Shown: positions 12,024 through 21,813, counted from the first letter of the stretch. The stretch is DNA of 64,000 nt from Hypomyces perniciosus (GCA_008477525.1 SPDT01000004.1:2170001-2234000), one strand, 5' to 3'. Translations and numbers: made by a program. The notes: generated from the letters alone by a model not told the origin.

Positions 12024-12989
12024 TTAGGTTCTGTCTCTTGAGGTGGATCGAATCTCCCTGGGGGCGACAAATGGCAGTAAGATGGGACCTGCGGAGGAGC
12101 ATTGATGTCTATTTGGTTCTGTGATTATCCCCAGCTCATCAGCCCGTGAAACCTTCCGAGTATGGGTTGATATGTGGTTGATGACTTGGGAGTTTAATGC
12201 TTGGATGATAATGACAGATTGATGCCGGTGTTAATGTCACTTCTACTTTGATTCACTCGTTTGTTCTTCCACTGTGATTTAGGGCACTGTGATGTACGAG
12301 GTAGGGAAGATGTATGCGGCCTGTTGGTAACATTTTCAATGGCTAGCTCTTAGTATCCATACACCCCGACAACTTGCATGGAACCCGCGCAAGCCAACAA
12401 ACACACACGAGTTCAACAGAGTGTCAGCCCCAGGATGCAGTACCCGAGCCATCTGTCATCGCAAGTCCCTCGTACTGTGCAGGTCATGTATCATGCCCAT
12501 CGCGAAAAGAGCCTTGCTGTGTCCATATATGCAAGGAGTACTTGGGTCGGTATGTAGCCCCCAATGATATTGTGCAAGCTTGGAACATGTGCTTCGCCTA
12601 TTAGAAGATTCACTATTGATTCTTACGACGTAATAGTCAAGTATTCGGTTTGAGCTGTGGGCAAATTACACGCTCGGGATTGTCGGAGAGGATCGGCATA
12701 GAAACGAAGACATGAAACGTTACAACTGCGATGCCGAGGCTTGCTACTAATACCTTAGTCTCCTCTCACATGGCAATTCCATGGAGCCAACACTGAGCAA
12801 ACGAGGAGGTCAACACAACCACTAGCAACGAGCACAAGCATCAATCGAAGCGTAACTTAGGATGAGTTGAGAACCAATATTTAAATTTATGAAGAGTAAA
12901 GAAGCAGACCTATCTGCGGAGAATCCTCCCTCAGAACCTTTTTAGTCAAACAATGGCGAAAGGAGAGAAATACAAATTCCATTTTTGCT
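12024..12989. other. Convergent intergenic region between the OPT gene and cpcA
   Basis: Both neighbours end here, so it should hold two 3' UTRs. No gene or repeat is seen. Confidence 0.6.
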
Positions 12990-13757
12990 TCATTCCGACA
13001 AAACACCAGATTGTGACAAAGCAATCCTCTTCCAGTGATCACGTTCCGCTTCCAGCTTCGCAATACGCTCCTCCAGCTCCTCAAATCGCTGAGCTTTTCG
13101 TTCTCGCGACTTGCGAGCTGCCAGGGTGTTGCGGGCTCGCTTCATGGCAACTGTATCATTCATGTCTTCCACAATGATAGGAGGCAAAGGCTTGTCCCTC
13201 TTGCGAGAGTTTACGCCGGCAACAGAAGAGTGTCGGATGCTGCCCGTAGGCGAGCTGGTTGACTTCTTCCTGCCATTTCCGCTTGAAGAACGACGAGAGG
13301 AATCAATGTCATCGGACTTCTGAGCAGGGGAATCGGTGACATCCCCCTGCTGATCTTGAGCAGTGGCATCAGGTGGAAACAACGGGTACCAAGGATCATT
13401 AGGGCCGTCAAAGTCGGCATTGCCAAAGTTGGGAGATACATCGTATCCATCAAAATCGGGGCTGCCATTATAGACAGACGGTGATGTCAAGTTGGTAAGA
13501 GCAGCCGAATTCGGTGCTGACATGAACGGCTCCTGGATGAGCAGGTCCTGTGGGGACACAGTCCCCAAGTTTGAGGCGCTGCTAGAAGCGCCACTGTTGA
13601 AGTCAAAGCTGGATGGGACTGCTGGAGACGAGAAGGCTGATGAAGCACCCCCGTCAAAGACAGTAAAGTCGTCCAAGTCGACGTCTGTAACAGAGTGTGA
13701 GCCACAGGGACTAGCATGCGAACAAAGACTATAATACGAACCTGCAGCGTTCATCAT
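12990..13757 (-). CDS. cpcA: CpcA/Gcn4-type bZIP activator of amino-acid biosynthesis
   Basis: From the first in-frame AUG (13757) with a candidate 57-nt intron removed (13741-13685), exons 13757-13742 and 13684-12990 give 236 aa; unspliced, 255 aa. The C-terminus is a CPC1/Gcn4 bZIP: RARNTLAARKSRERKAQRFE is the basic region, followed by a short leucine zipper ending at the stop. Just before it is KPLPPIIVEDMND, a CPC1-family hallmark. Acidic and aromatic activation segments lie upstream (DLDDFTVFDGG, and NDPWYPLFP). The family activates amino-acid biosynthetic genes through TGACTCA sites on amino-acid starvation. The leader carries several uORFs, and the reading frame stays open for 199 codons upstream without any AUG, so a longer isoform from a non-AUG start or an upstream exon is possible. 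The family call is very firm; the N-terminus is not. Confidence 0.88.
   Translation of the reverse strand: MMNAAGSYYSLCSHASPCGSHSVTDVDLDDFTVFDGGASSAFSSPAVPSSFDFNSGASSSASNLGTVSPQDLLIQEPFMSAPNSAALTNLTSPSVYNGSPDFDGYDVSPNFGNADFDGPNDPWYPLFPPDATAQDQQGDVTDSPAQKSDDIDSSRRSSSGNGRKKSTSSPTGSIRHSSVAGVNSRKRDKPLPPIIVEDMNDTVAMKRARNTLAARKSRERKAQRFEELEERIAKLEAERDHWKRIALSQSGVLSE
13685..13741 (-). other. Candidate 57-nt in-frame intron in cpcA
   Basis: The donor is GTTCGT and the acceptor TGTTACAG. The length is a multiple of three and free of stops, so both spliced and unspliced mRNAs encode protein. Removal joins MMNAA to DVDLDDF. Confidence 0.55.
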
Positions 13758-14354
13758 CTTGCCGGTTTGGACGTTGTTACCAGTGTTGTGGTTGAACAGG
13801 GGTACAGGGGGTCGCACTGGGCGAGAAGACTGGTTCAAAGAGACTGTCGACGTTGGAGCCGATGAAGCGTAAAACTGATTCGGGAAACGGTTGCCGTAAG
13901 CAGAAGACGATGACTGGTGCCCTATAGCCTGGAGAATCTGGGCCACTCGTTGGTTCTGGACTGCGGATGAAGTTGACTTCTCGCAACGGTTGTGATAAGA
14001 GTGACGTCGTTGGCTAGATAATGGTACAGATCTATTAAGGTGCTGACGAGGCTGAGGGTTGTCGAACAAGACAAAGTCCTGCTGTTGGTTGTCGACTGTG
14101 TTCGGGGGTTGGTGCTCGGATGGTGCCGGCAAGGCGGAATCTGAGTTGGGAAGCCATGTTGACTGGGAATCCGTGGTGAAGACTGGGAAGTCTTGGCCGA
14201 AAATGGTGGCGGTAGTGAGAGAACTCGTGCTGGTGCTATGCAAAGCAGTGCAGAAGTCCAGGTCAACCAAATGGTGAGCTGAACGAGTTGTTTGAGGGGT
14301 GAAAATATCGAAGTTGTCTAGTGACTGAATTTTGACGGAGGGTGAGGGAACGCT
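13758..14354 (-). other. AUG-less open frame continuous with CpcA
   Basis: This minus-strand stretch is in frame with cpcA and has 199 sense codons and no ATG. It follows a TAG at 14357-14355. The translation includes segments that look like real protein, for example LDNFDIFTPQTTRSAHHLVD and ATIFGQDFPVFTTDSQSTW. It may be a 5' coding extension read from a near-cognate codon or from a spliced upstream AUG, or simply a leader kept open by chance. It overlaps the 40-codon uORF in another frame. Confidence 0.45.
14035..14157 (-). promoter_or_regulatory. cpcA uORF of 40 codons
   Basis: ATG at 14157, TAA at 14037-14035. It ends 277 nt before the main AUG, a spacing that allows reinitiation. In Neurospora cpc-1 the distal leader uORF is, as I recall, about 41 codons. 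It lies in a different frame from the AUG-less extension it overlaps. Confidence 0.6.
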
Positions 14355-14367
14355 CTAAAGAGGTTGT

Positions 14368-14376
14368 TTACAGCAT
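14368..14376 (-). promoter_or_regulatory. Two-codon uORF (ATG CTG TAA) in the cpcA leader
   Basis: A minimal uORF in the leader. It could instead lie in an intron that ends at CTCTTTAG (14355). Confidence 0.35.
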
Positions 14377-14485
14377 CTTGAAGACAGCCTGAGGCTTCGT
14401 AGCTCTGTGAAAATTGTATGTGGATCGCGAAGGGTGGAGGAGAAAGGAGAAAAGAAAGGGTTGCCCTATGTGGGAATCCAGGCTG

Positions 14486-14559
14486 TTATGTATTTCTCAG
14501 GCAGCAATCCGCGGGTTGGGGGAAAGGCCGAGAGTGGTACATTTCTTGAGCTGTGGCAT
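14486..14559 (-). promoter_or_regulatory. Two overlapping cpcA uORFs (20 and 18 codons)
   Basis: The ATG at 14559 opens 20 codons (stop at 14499-14497). The ATG at 14542, in another frame, opens 18 codons (stop at 14488-14486). The 20-codon length matches my recollection of the first cpc-1 uORF in Neurospora. Confidence 0.5.
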
Positions 14560-14606
14560 TGCGCAGCACCCTAGCAGTGATTAGCTGTGCTTCGCCTACA
14601 AAGCTG

Positions 14607-14630
14607 TTAGGGATTTGCTTGAGCCTCCAT
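14607..14630 (-). promoter_or_regulatory. Seven-codon ORF at the far end of the cpcA leader
   Basis: ATG at 14630, TAA at 14609-14607. It counts as a uORF only if transcription starts upstream of 14630, which is uncertain given the nearby CPRE. Confidence 0.3.
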
Positions 14631-14667
14631 GTACCCTAGCGCTCTTTGAATGCTGCAGACCCGCCGG

Positions 14668-14674
14668 TGAGTCA
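14668..14674 (+). promoter_or_regulatory. CPRE/GCRE site (TGAGTCA) in the cpcA promoter
   Basis: A perfect 7-bp match to the Gcn4/CPC1 binding element lies about 110 bp upstream of the first strong uORF. It suggests CpcA activates its own gene, as described for cpcA/cpc-1 in other moulds. Confidence 0.6.
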
Positions 14675-15885
14675 CACCTTTTCACGCCAACCCGTTTTAG
14701 ACTGGCTGCTGCACCAAAACGCGCGCCTGGGACTACAGCCCCAGTTGGTGCACAGCGATTTTTCCATATGCAGGCATCCAACCGCACATGCATACAGTGC
14801 AGCACTGTGTGTTTTCTTTGCCCTGGGAAGTACTAGCAGAGGCGATCATCGCCGCTTTTAGGCCGAGCCAACCGCCCAAGCCAAGACGAATTATACTGCA
14901 ACTCTGATTAAACCAACAGTGACAGAGGTCCAAGGGAACTTGACAGACAGCGTATTTCATCCCAGATTAATGACACTTGAGCATATTCTCCCAGCGTAAT
15001 ATTCATTGACCTCAGTTGAGAGTGGAAGAAAACCTCTCCCAGGTACGACTACTATTACATTAGTAATACTAGTATCGAGGTTGACCGAACAAAGCAGCGA
15101 ATGCGCTAAGCCATCTCCATTGTCCTATTTACAGTGCGAATATAGGGCTTGGGTGGTGAAATCCCAGGCTGAATTTACACGAGATGCGCATGGATTGTGT
15201 GCAGATGCAGGCTTGCAGACCCAACAAAACACACAGCCTTGTCCATTGACGCACAAAAACGGTAGGCGCGACATAAGGGCGCGCGCAAGCCATGACGACT
15301 ACTGATCAGTGCATACATACGAAGTGCACCAGACAAACAAGACAAGAGCCGGCTTGCGTCGCGCTGCAAGCCAACAACAACGCAAAGACTTGCGCGCGCT
15401 CTGATCTCAAACCCTGCTGCAGCATACGAGGGAATACGTAAGGGGGACGACGAAAAGGAAGACGCGGCTCCTGTCGTGCAACCACACCCACCCGGGATTC
15501 TCAGGGAAATTGCACCGTGTGGGTTTCTCCATCGTCCAACTGTGTGCTGTACGACATACAAGTGGACTGGATGGAGGAGAGTCGTCTTTTGACAGACAGC
15601 ACTTGTCCTTTTGTGTTGCATTTTCTCATCGTGGAGACTATGAGATCCTTCCATTGGCCCGTATACGTCCATGGAAACTTCGGCAAGGGGCAAAAAGGCC
15701 ACTTTTCTCTCTCTGCCACCACCAAACAAACAGCCATGATGGGGCGTTGGCCTGCGTGGCTGAACCAATGGCTGACTATCGTCTCGAACTAACTCACTGG
15801 AAACGAGCTCTGGTTGGAAGTTGTTTATTGCAGTTGTTGCAACTTGGAACCAACGCGGCTTATTATTCGCCCTGCTTACAAGAGG
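14675..15885. other. Intergenic between cpcA and the CCDC174-like gene
   Basis: It should hold the upstream cpcA promoter and the 3' end of the neighbour. The long frame at 15175-15768 (minus) has no recognisable domain and I do not call it a gene. Confidence 0.55.
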
Positions 15886-16863
15886 TTACGGGCCTTCAGT
15901 AAGCCCTTCCAGGAAGCTGTCTGCCTGGCGTTTTGCCCGTCGCTCCCCCATGTCTCGCCTGCGCTGCTCAATCTCGCGCCGTCTGGCGGCCTTCTGGTCC
16001 TCACGCTGTTGGCGCTGCTCCTCAGTCCTGTGCCTCTCTTCCTCGAGCGACTTCATCTCCTGCAGGCGAGTGTCCTCGTCCTTGCTGAACTTGTAGAACC
16101 CCACGCCCTTGGTCCGGATCTCGCGGTCGGCATCGTAGTGCTTTTGCTCTGGCGGTGTTGCGCTCCTATCCCGTCTGCGCGCGAGGTCCTCCATCTTTTC
16201 TGGGTCGTCTGGCGCAAACGCCATGGCCTGGATTGTGTCCCCGTAAATGATGTTGCCAGGTGCGCTAGGACGAGCCGACATGCGCTCCAACTCCTCGGCG
16301 CCCAGAAGCCCTCGTCGCATCCGACGTTCCATCTTCTCTTTGTCGGCCTTTGTCCCTCGTCGTGTCCGCCCAAACTCGTCCTCATACTCCACAATTTCAT
16401 TGTCACCGTCGTCGTTACCATCCTCGTCGTCGCTAGAGGTCGAATAATCCTCCTTCCCCTCCACGTTCTCGGCCCATTTCCGGTCAAAATCCACCAGCGG
16501 TGCCGCCTCATTCTCCTTAGGCACGTAGTCTCCCCTCTTCATCGCTGCGTAGAGGCGCGCCTTGCTCTCCATTTTGCGCTTGGCGCGTTCGAGCTCCTGC
16601 GTGTCTTCTTCCGTCCCATCCACCTCTTTGAGCACCAGTTTGGAATCCTTCTCGAGCGTGTTCTGCTTTTTTGGTTTGCTGCTGCCGAACACATCATCCT
16701 TGAGCTCCTTTGATGGTCTTGGCCGTCCGGATGTAGGAGCTTTCGTAGCTGCGTTGGACATGAGCGATGTCAGTTGTGCGGTGAAGTCCAGCGAAGAAGA
16801 CAGAGCTTGCCGCTTCTGCTTTTTGGGTGGCCGCTGGCCGTAAAGATTTGGATCTTGAGGCAT
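15886..16863 (-). CDS. CCDC174-like nuclear coiled-coil protein, 325 aa
   Basis: One exon, ATG at 16863 (MPQDPNLYGQRPPKKQKR), stop at 15886. The frame is open a little further upstream but with no ATG. It is a highly charged protein: basic N-terminus, acidic middle (SDDEDGNDDGDNEIVEYEDE), the motif EYEDEFGRTRRGTK, then a long Arg/Glu-rich helix at the C-terminus. The block around VEYEDEFGRTR and DPEKMEDLARRRDRS matches the CCDC174 (DUF4078) family, which is nuclear and linked to splicing or exon-junction factors in animals. The function in fungi is not established. No intron is needed. Confidence 0.78.
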   Translation of the reverse strand: MPQDPNLYGQRPPKKQKRQALSSSLDFTAQLTSLMSNAATKAPTSGRPRPSKELKDDVFGSSKPKKQNTLEKDSKLVLKEVDGTEEDTQELERAKRKMESKARLYAAMKRGDYVPKENEAAPLVDFDRKWAENVEGKEDYSTSSDDEDGNDDGDNEIVEYEDEFGRTRRGTKADKEKMERRMRRGLLGAEELERMSARPSAPGNIIYGDTIQAMAFAPDDPEKMEDLARRRDRSATPPEQKHYDADREIRTKGVGFYKFSKDEDTRLQEMKSLEEERHRTEEQRQQREDQKAARRREIEQRRRDMGERRAKRQADSFLEGLTEGP

Positions 16864-17467
16864 GTTGCAGATGATTTCCGCCAGCAAATATCAATATATA
16901 TGTAGGTTTAAAGTGTTGAAGGTTTGTTGAAGACGGCGTTTTTGATGGCGGTGATGGTAGAACACATGCTCGAGCAATTAAGGGATGTCGTGCCAGGGAA
17001 TCATTCGCGCCGTTTGAGCAATTGGATTATGGGATAGTATTGGACCAGAAAATCCGGAATAGCCAGGTCATGCCTTGAGTCAACGTACATGAGGTTTCTG
17101 TCAGTAATATGGTGTCCTGCTCTGCCATAATGCTATTGGTAGTGTCTGGGAACTCGCTGTCTCCAGATCATGTCTCTCACACTCAACTAAGATTACTAAG
17201 CATTGAACTATCCAAACTCTGAAGCCAACATCGTCGAGGGTTTTCATCGTCATACATTTAATGTCAGTGATGTAACTAAAATTAGACGGAACATACCTAT
17301 TTGAATACATCCCAATAAGCCCCTTCATACACATATATTTTATTCATAGAAATCATACAGCGAGTCTTGGTTAATGGGTTGCATCATTTGTCATACTCTT
17401 ACCCTAGACACTGTGGACCGTGTGAAGACTATTTAGTCAGAGAATTAACAGCTCCGAAACGTCGATC
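16864..17467. other. Intergenic between the CCDC174-like gene and the tRNA
   Basis: It contains the promoter side of the CCDC174-like gene. A TGAGTCA lies at 17076-17082, far from the homoserine dehydrogenase start. No gene is seen. Confidence 0.55.
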
Positions 17468-17562
17468 GGGGAATTGGTGTAGGGGTTATCACGTTTGCTT
17501 TGCATAAAATCAATCAGATGCATGCCTGTAAAAGGTCCGGGGTTCAATTCCCTGATTCTCCA
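17468..17562 (+). tRNA. tRNA-Ala (anticodon TGC) with a 22-nt intron
   Basis: The acceptor stem GGGGAAT pairs with ATTCTCC (one G-T), with discriminator A at 17562. The D arm is GTG/CAC around AGGGGTTAT. The anticodon stem TTTGC pairs with GTAAA. The loop is TT-TGC-A, with an intron of 22 nt after base 37, then T38. The T arm is CGGGG-TTCAATT-CCCTG. The A box (TGGTGTAGGGG) and B box (GGTTCAATTCC) are present, and a T run just downstream (from about 17570) can end Pol III transcription. Mature length is 73 nt. The B box has A instead of the usual G (TTCAA for TTCGA), which is tolerated. The intron position is canonical. Confidence 0.85.
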
Positions 17563-18058
17563 TCTTCTCTTTTTGCCTTTCGGATGCAATTCATGATGCA
17601 TTCTAATTAATGCAGCTGTTTCTTTTTGCTCTTGGTTCGTACTAGCTGTATGTGTAACCCGGTGAGGAGGTACCCAAGGAGGATTTATTAATCGTCGTTT
17701 TCTGCAGTGCGGAGTAGTTCTCATCCTTCTCGAGAGTTCTCCGAGATGAGTGTACATATCCATAGATAGATAGTATGTAAAGACCAAAACACATCAATAC
17801 TGGAAAATAACATCTCAATTCCATCATTTGATCCAAAGGTAAGCTCACTCTATCCCGTGCTAGTTTATAAAAATGTCTGTACTCCGTATTACCGCAATCA
17901 TTGCAATGGAGAGCAATGGATGAGCTCCAACAACAGAAGCTCTAGATCAACCCCACCATCAATCACATCACCCCGCTATCGGACACTCCAAGTCATTCTT
18001 CCTTCAAACAACCTTCATAACTTGTCTCCAACATTATCATCGACTCGAACAAAAAAAC
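17563..18058. other. Intergenic, upstream of homoserine dehydrogenase
   Basis: It holds the tRNA terminator and the dehydrogenase promoter. One TACTCCGTA motif lies at 17880-17888. Confidence 0.55.
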
Positions 18059-19220
18059 ATGGCTGCGGTCAATCAGGTTTACATCGCCATCATTGGTATA
18101 TTGGGCCTATATATACACACTTTTAATCTGACCATTCGCTAACCACGTCCAAACATTAGGTGCTGGCGGCGTCGGCAAATGCTTCCTGTCCCAGTTGCAA
18201 GCCCTCGCAGCTCGAAGGCCATCTCCTAAGCTGAGCCTTTGCTACATCGCCACGAGCCGCAAAGCTCTGTATAATGCCGATTATTCCGATGTTAACCTGG
18301 ACAATGTCCTCGACACACTCGCCGCATCGACCCAAGCGCCCCCTTCCCTACCCCAAGTGATCGACTACCTCGCTGCCGCCCCCGCCAAGGTGGTCCTGGT
18401 GGACAACACCAGCTCGCAGGACGTTGCTGATGTCTATCCCCTCGCCCTGAGCCGAGGAGTGAGCATCGTGACACCCAACAAAAAGGCTTTCTCTGGTTCA
18501 TACAAACTCTGGCAAGAAATATTCACTGCATCTACGACGTCCGGTGCCAAGGTTTACCACGAGTCTTCCGTCGGTGCTGGTCTGCCTGTCATTTCCACGC
18601 TAAAGGATCTCGTTGACACGGGCGACAAGGTGACCAAGATTGAGGGTGTCTTCAGTGGAACCATGTCGTTCCTCTTCAACTCTTTTGCGCCGACCGAGGG
18701 GCAGGGTGGCAAGTGGTCTGAAGAGGTGAAGAAGGCCAAGGCTCTTGGTTACACGGAGCCAGATCCGCGAGATGACCTTAATGGACTTGACGTCGCCCGC
18801 AAGCTCACTATTCTGGCTCGCCTGGCGGGTCTACCGGTCGAGTCCCCCACATCATTCCCCGTCCAGAGTCTCATCCCCAAGGAGCTTGAATCTTGCGCAA
18901 GCGGCGAAGAATTCCTCGAGAAGCTGCCAGCCTTCGACCAGCAAATGGAAGACACCAAGGCTGTCGCCGAGAAGGCTGGAAAGGTTGTTCGGTTTGTTGG
19001 AAGCATTGATGTAGCCACCCAGCAGGTCAAGGTCGGGCTCGAGCAGTTCGATCGTTCGCATCCGATTGCTGCCCTGAAGGGTAGCGACAACATCATCAGC
19101 TTCTATACCGAGCGGTACGGAACCAACCCTCTTATTATCCAAGGTGCCGGAGCAGGAGGAGACGTGACGGCGATGGGCGTGACGGGCGACCTCATCAAGG
19201 TGCTTGCGCAGATCTCGTAA
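18059..19220 (+). CDS. hom6: Homoserine dehydrogenase
   Basis: Exons 18059-18095 and 18160-19220 give 365 aa, the usual size for fungal enzymes. The 64-nt intron (GTATAT...ACATTAG) splits the NAD(P) loop, which reads IIGAGGVGKCF after splicing. Other family marks include VDNTSSQDVADVYP, TPNKKAFSG, YHESSVGAGLPVISTL with the catalytic region following, GVFSGTMSFLFN and GYTEPDPRDDLNGLDVARK. It reduces aspartate semialdehyde to homoserine in the threonine/methionine pathway, in the cytosol. The start gives the short N-terminus MAAVNQVYIAI typical of Hom6. It is a plausible target of the CpcA system encoded nearby, though I see no TGACTCA site close to this start. Confidence 0.95.
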
Positions 19221-19287
19221 AAACCATACCCAAAAAGTATCTAGTTAAAATAGCAAGGCGATTATATCCACTTGATTTGTCGATGAT

Positions 19288-19660
19288 TTATCCCCGTCTG
19301 GCCGTATGCGCACCGGGATTTGCGGCATCTGCTGCGGTCGTCGTAGCTGTAGGAGCAGTCGCATCGCGTGCCACGCGAACCGGCGCATCGTGTCTCTTGG
19401 CTGCGAAGCGACTCCAGTATATTCTCCATATCCACAGCAGAATATCGTACACGATGAAGAGGATAAACGGTATGCTAGAGAACAGGCCCAAGGCCAACTA
19501 CCCTGAGATTAGATATGCGCAGGTTGAGATGGATGGGGGGAGGTTTGCGACCAAGCGCAGCACGTACACTAATGAGAGAGATGGTGCGGACGACAAAAGT
19601 CAAGCCGGGAAACGAAAAGCTGGTCAAGGCCCATGATGCGTCCCAAAGTGAGGTTGCCAT
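19288..19660 (-). CDS. Small predicted membrane protein, 100 aa, one intron
   Basis: Exons 19660-19568 and 19497-19288. The 70-nt intron starts GTACGT and ends GGGTAG, with CTAAT before it. The joined protein begins MATSLWDASWALTSFSFPGL and has two hydrophobic segments, the second being LFSSIPFILFIVYDILLWIW, followed by a basic stretch and an Ala/Thr-rich tail. Without splicing each piece ends early, while the join gives one continuous membrane protein. I believe similar small proteins occur in related moulds, but I cannot name the family. It overlaps nothing and lies tail-to-tail with homoserine dehydrogenase, 67 bp apart. The function is unknown. Confidence 0.6.
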
Positions 19661-21713
19661 GGCGAAAAGTTGCAGAGCACGAGGTCACTGTGTTGGAAGA
19701 GTATGATCATTGCTTGATGGAAGAAAGGGTGTTGTCTTTAGGTAGGGTTTCGTATCACTGCTATTAATTAGGTAGCGCTCGCGCCTTGGCTCAGCACGTT
19801 AATGAATGGATGTTAGTTGATGAGGTACGGAATGCTCCGTACTGCTACCGAAACGGTGCCCCTTTTAGGGAGAGCTGAAGTACTAAGGTATGTAGCTGAC
19901 TGCGCCACACCTGCGCAAGACGTTACAATGCTCACAACCCATCCACCGTCGTTTAAATGACGTTGCCTTGATGCGTGATTACGAAAAGATTGGTTCATGG
20001 CTGTTCGAAGCGGATGCTTCCGTTTCAAAAAGATCGATATGAAGTACTACTTCGTATGTCGTACTTCGTACTTCGTACGAAGTACAGCTTGGTGATTTGT
20101 ACATGTCCTGTTGCCGGCGGAGGCAGAAGCCCGGCCCATCGAATAAGCCTTCACAGCGTGGTAGGTAACTTGACAAATACCTCCAAGTCGCATCATGAAG
20201 AGGCGCTATAGAGTTAAGGCTTCGTTAATTTGTATGCTCAGCGCGTACCCAAGGAGAGAGAAAAGACTAAATCTGGATTTTATCAAGAACTCCCGCGCTA
20301 AGCAGTCATTTGTGTATTTAAGCAAAACTTGGAGTGAGAGGACCATGAATAGAACATCGAGATCTTTTAGGATCTACCACAGTCTCCTAAGGATTGCATA
20401 CCATGGAACCGATTTTTTTCTATTACATCTTGTTAAGTGCTAGTATTGCTACTGGATCTGTTATACCTACAACCTTGTCGTCAGAGATGACAAGAGGATT
20501 TAATCCGCATAATTTAGGACTTGGTAAGGGGCTCGCCGTCCTTGATCTTCCACTGACCGAACTTCTTGAGTCTGATAGCCTGGAGGATAGTGTATTAGCC
20601 ATTTGCATAGCAATTAACAACAGCCAAAGGATGAGCTGATGAACCGACTCAGCCGTGCAGGTCCAAAGGCTTTTAGGAGGTAGTAGCCTCATATGAACAC
20701 TTGTACTTCGTATAGAAGTTAGCAATCATTCTTTATAAAGACCATCTGGTGAACTCTAAAGTTGTGTTTCACGCTGGAGCACCGTAACTACCCCACAAAT
20801 CGACACACCTCAGTGGTTTACCGCCAACAGAGACGCAAAAGTGTGCCAATCAGTCGAGACTTTACGGCACCTTTTGAGAAAGTATGTGGCTCACATGCAC
20901 AACTTTCTATACCCAAAAATCAGTAATCAGCAAACTTAGGATGATGTGAAAAGAAAAAGGATAGAGAGAGAGAACTGACGTCATCCATAGACCATGGGGA
21001 CGAGACAGGGATGGAGTTTGCTGCCGAATACAATAGAATGGAGCTACTTACAGAAACACACGACTGTATGTAGAGATATGTGTGCGTGTGGACGAGTGTA
21101 TGTTGGTGGTGATGGGATTGAGGGGCCTTCTGCCCTTTATCTCAGGTATGTATTAATCTGAATGCAGCTATGCGTAGCTCTCCGTACAGTGTCCGTACAT
21201 GATCTGGGTGATTTCTTGCCAGCACTACTATATACAGAGTACCGTATCTACTCACGAATTGGGAGTTGCTCTTGTTCCCGGGTGGATTTGCCCTCTATTT
21301 TTGCATCACTTGGAGTGGGGAAGTCCCAGTTCCAACTTCCACACTGTGAGCCCCGTAAATCTCTGGCTCTATTGTGACCTCACCGCATGCGTCTCGTTTG
21401 CAACAGTAGTATTCAAGGTCCTTGAGCACGACTATCGTGCAAACTAATATGCGCAGGACGCCAGGCGCAATTTGTGACACGTCCTTTCTTGCGCTTCTTG
21501 CTCTGGTTCTTCTGTCGCTGAAATCGACCGGGGCCACCCATGTCTTTGCTCTCTTGCCTGCTAGCTGTCGAGTGAAGACATTGTTACGTTGTTGATTCCA
21601 GGTCTCACGGAAGGGCTCACGGCGTTTGGTGTGCAGTTAAGTTCATGTACGAAGTATAGGCACCTATACAGGTACTTAGGTGTGGCTCGATTATGGCGCA
21701 AGGCGGAATTAAA
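19661..21713. other. Gene-free stretch with TACTTCGTA cluster
   Basis: There is no convincing gene. A dense cluster of TACTTCGTA/TACGAAGTA copies lies at 20048-20084, with single copies at 20704 and 21648. A 78-residue frame from ATG 20403 begins with a hydrophobic segment but matches nothing I know. Confidence 0.55.
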
Positions 21714-21813
21714 TTCTGGACAAGAAACCCTGTCTGCTCTCCCATATTCAGGTAAATGGGAGGTAGATTAATAGTTGGGTGAGTGATAACCAGCGAACAC
21801 CAGCTGTTGTATA
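21714..21813 (+). pseudogene. 5S rRNA relic (5'-truncated)
   Basis: The stretch keeps recognisable 5S landmarks in order: CTGTCTGCTCTCCCATA, then AGATTAATAGTTGGGTGAGTG, then ACCAGCGAACACCAGCTGTTG. In fungal 5S RNA the matching blocks read approximately CCGTCCGCTC..., AGATTAGTAGTTGGGT..., ACCAGCGAATCCCTG.... Several differences are C-to-T or G-to-A. The first ~30 nt of 5S are not recognisable. Dispersed 5S genes and relics are normal in Pezizomycotina. Confidence 0.7.

Noticed and set aside
15175..15768. 197-codon minus-strand frame downstream of the CCDC174-like gene
   Set aside because: Opens at a non-ATG codon, no recognisable domain, random amino-acid pattern.
17076..17082. TGAGTCA as a CpcA site for homoserine dehydrogenase
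   Set aside because: Nearly 1 kb from that gene, beyond a tRNA gene and closer to the CCDC174-like gene; likely chance.
20403..20639. 78-residue plus-strand frame with a signal-like start
   Set aside because: No family, no introns or conserved motif; the opposite strand is also open. Too weak to call a secreted protein.
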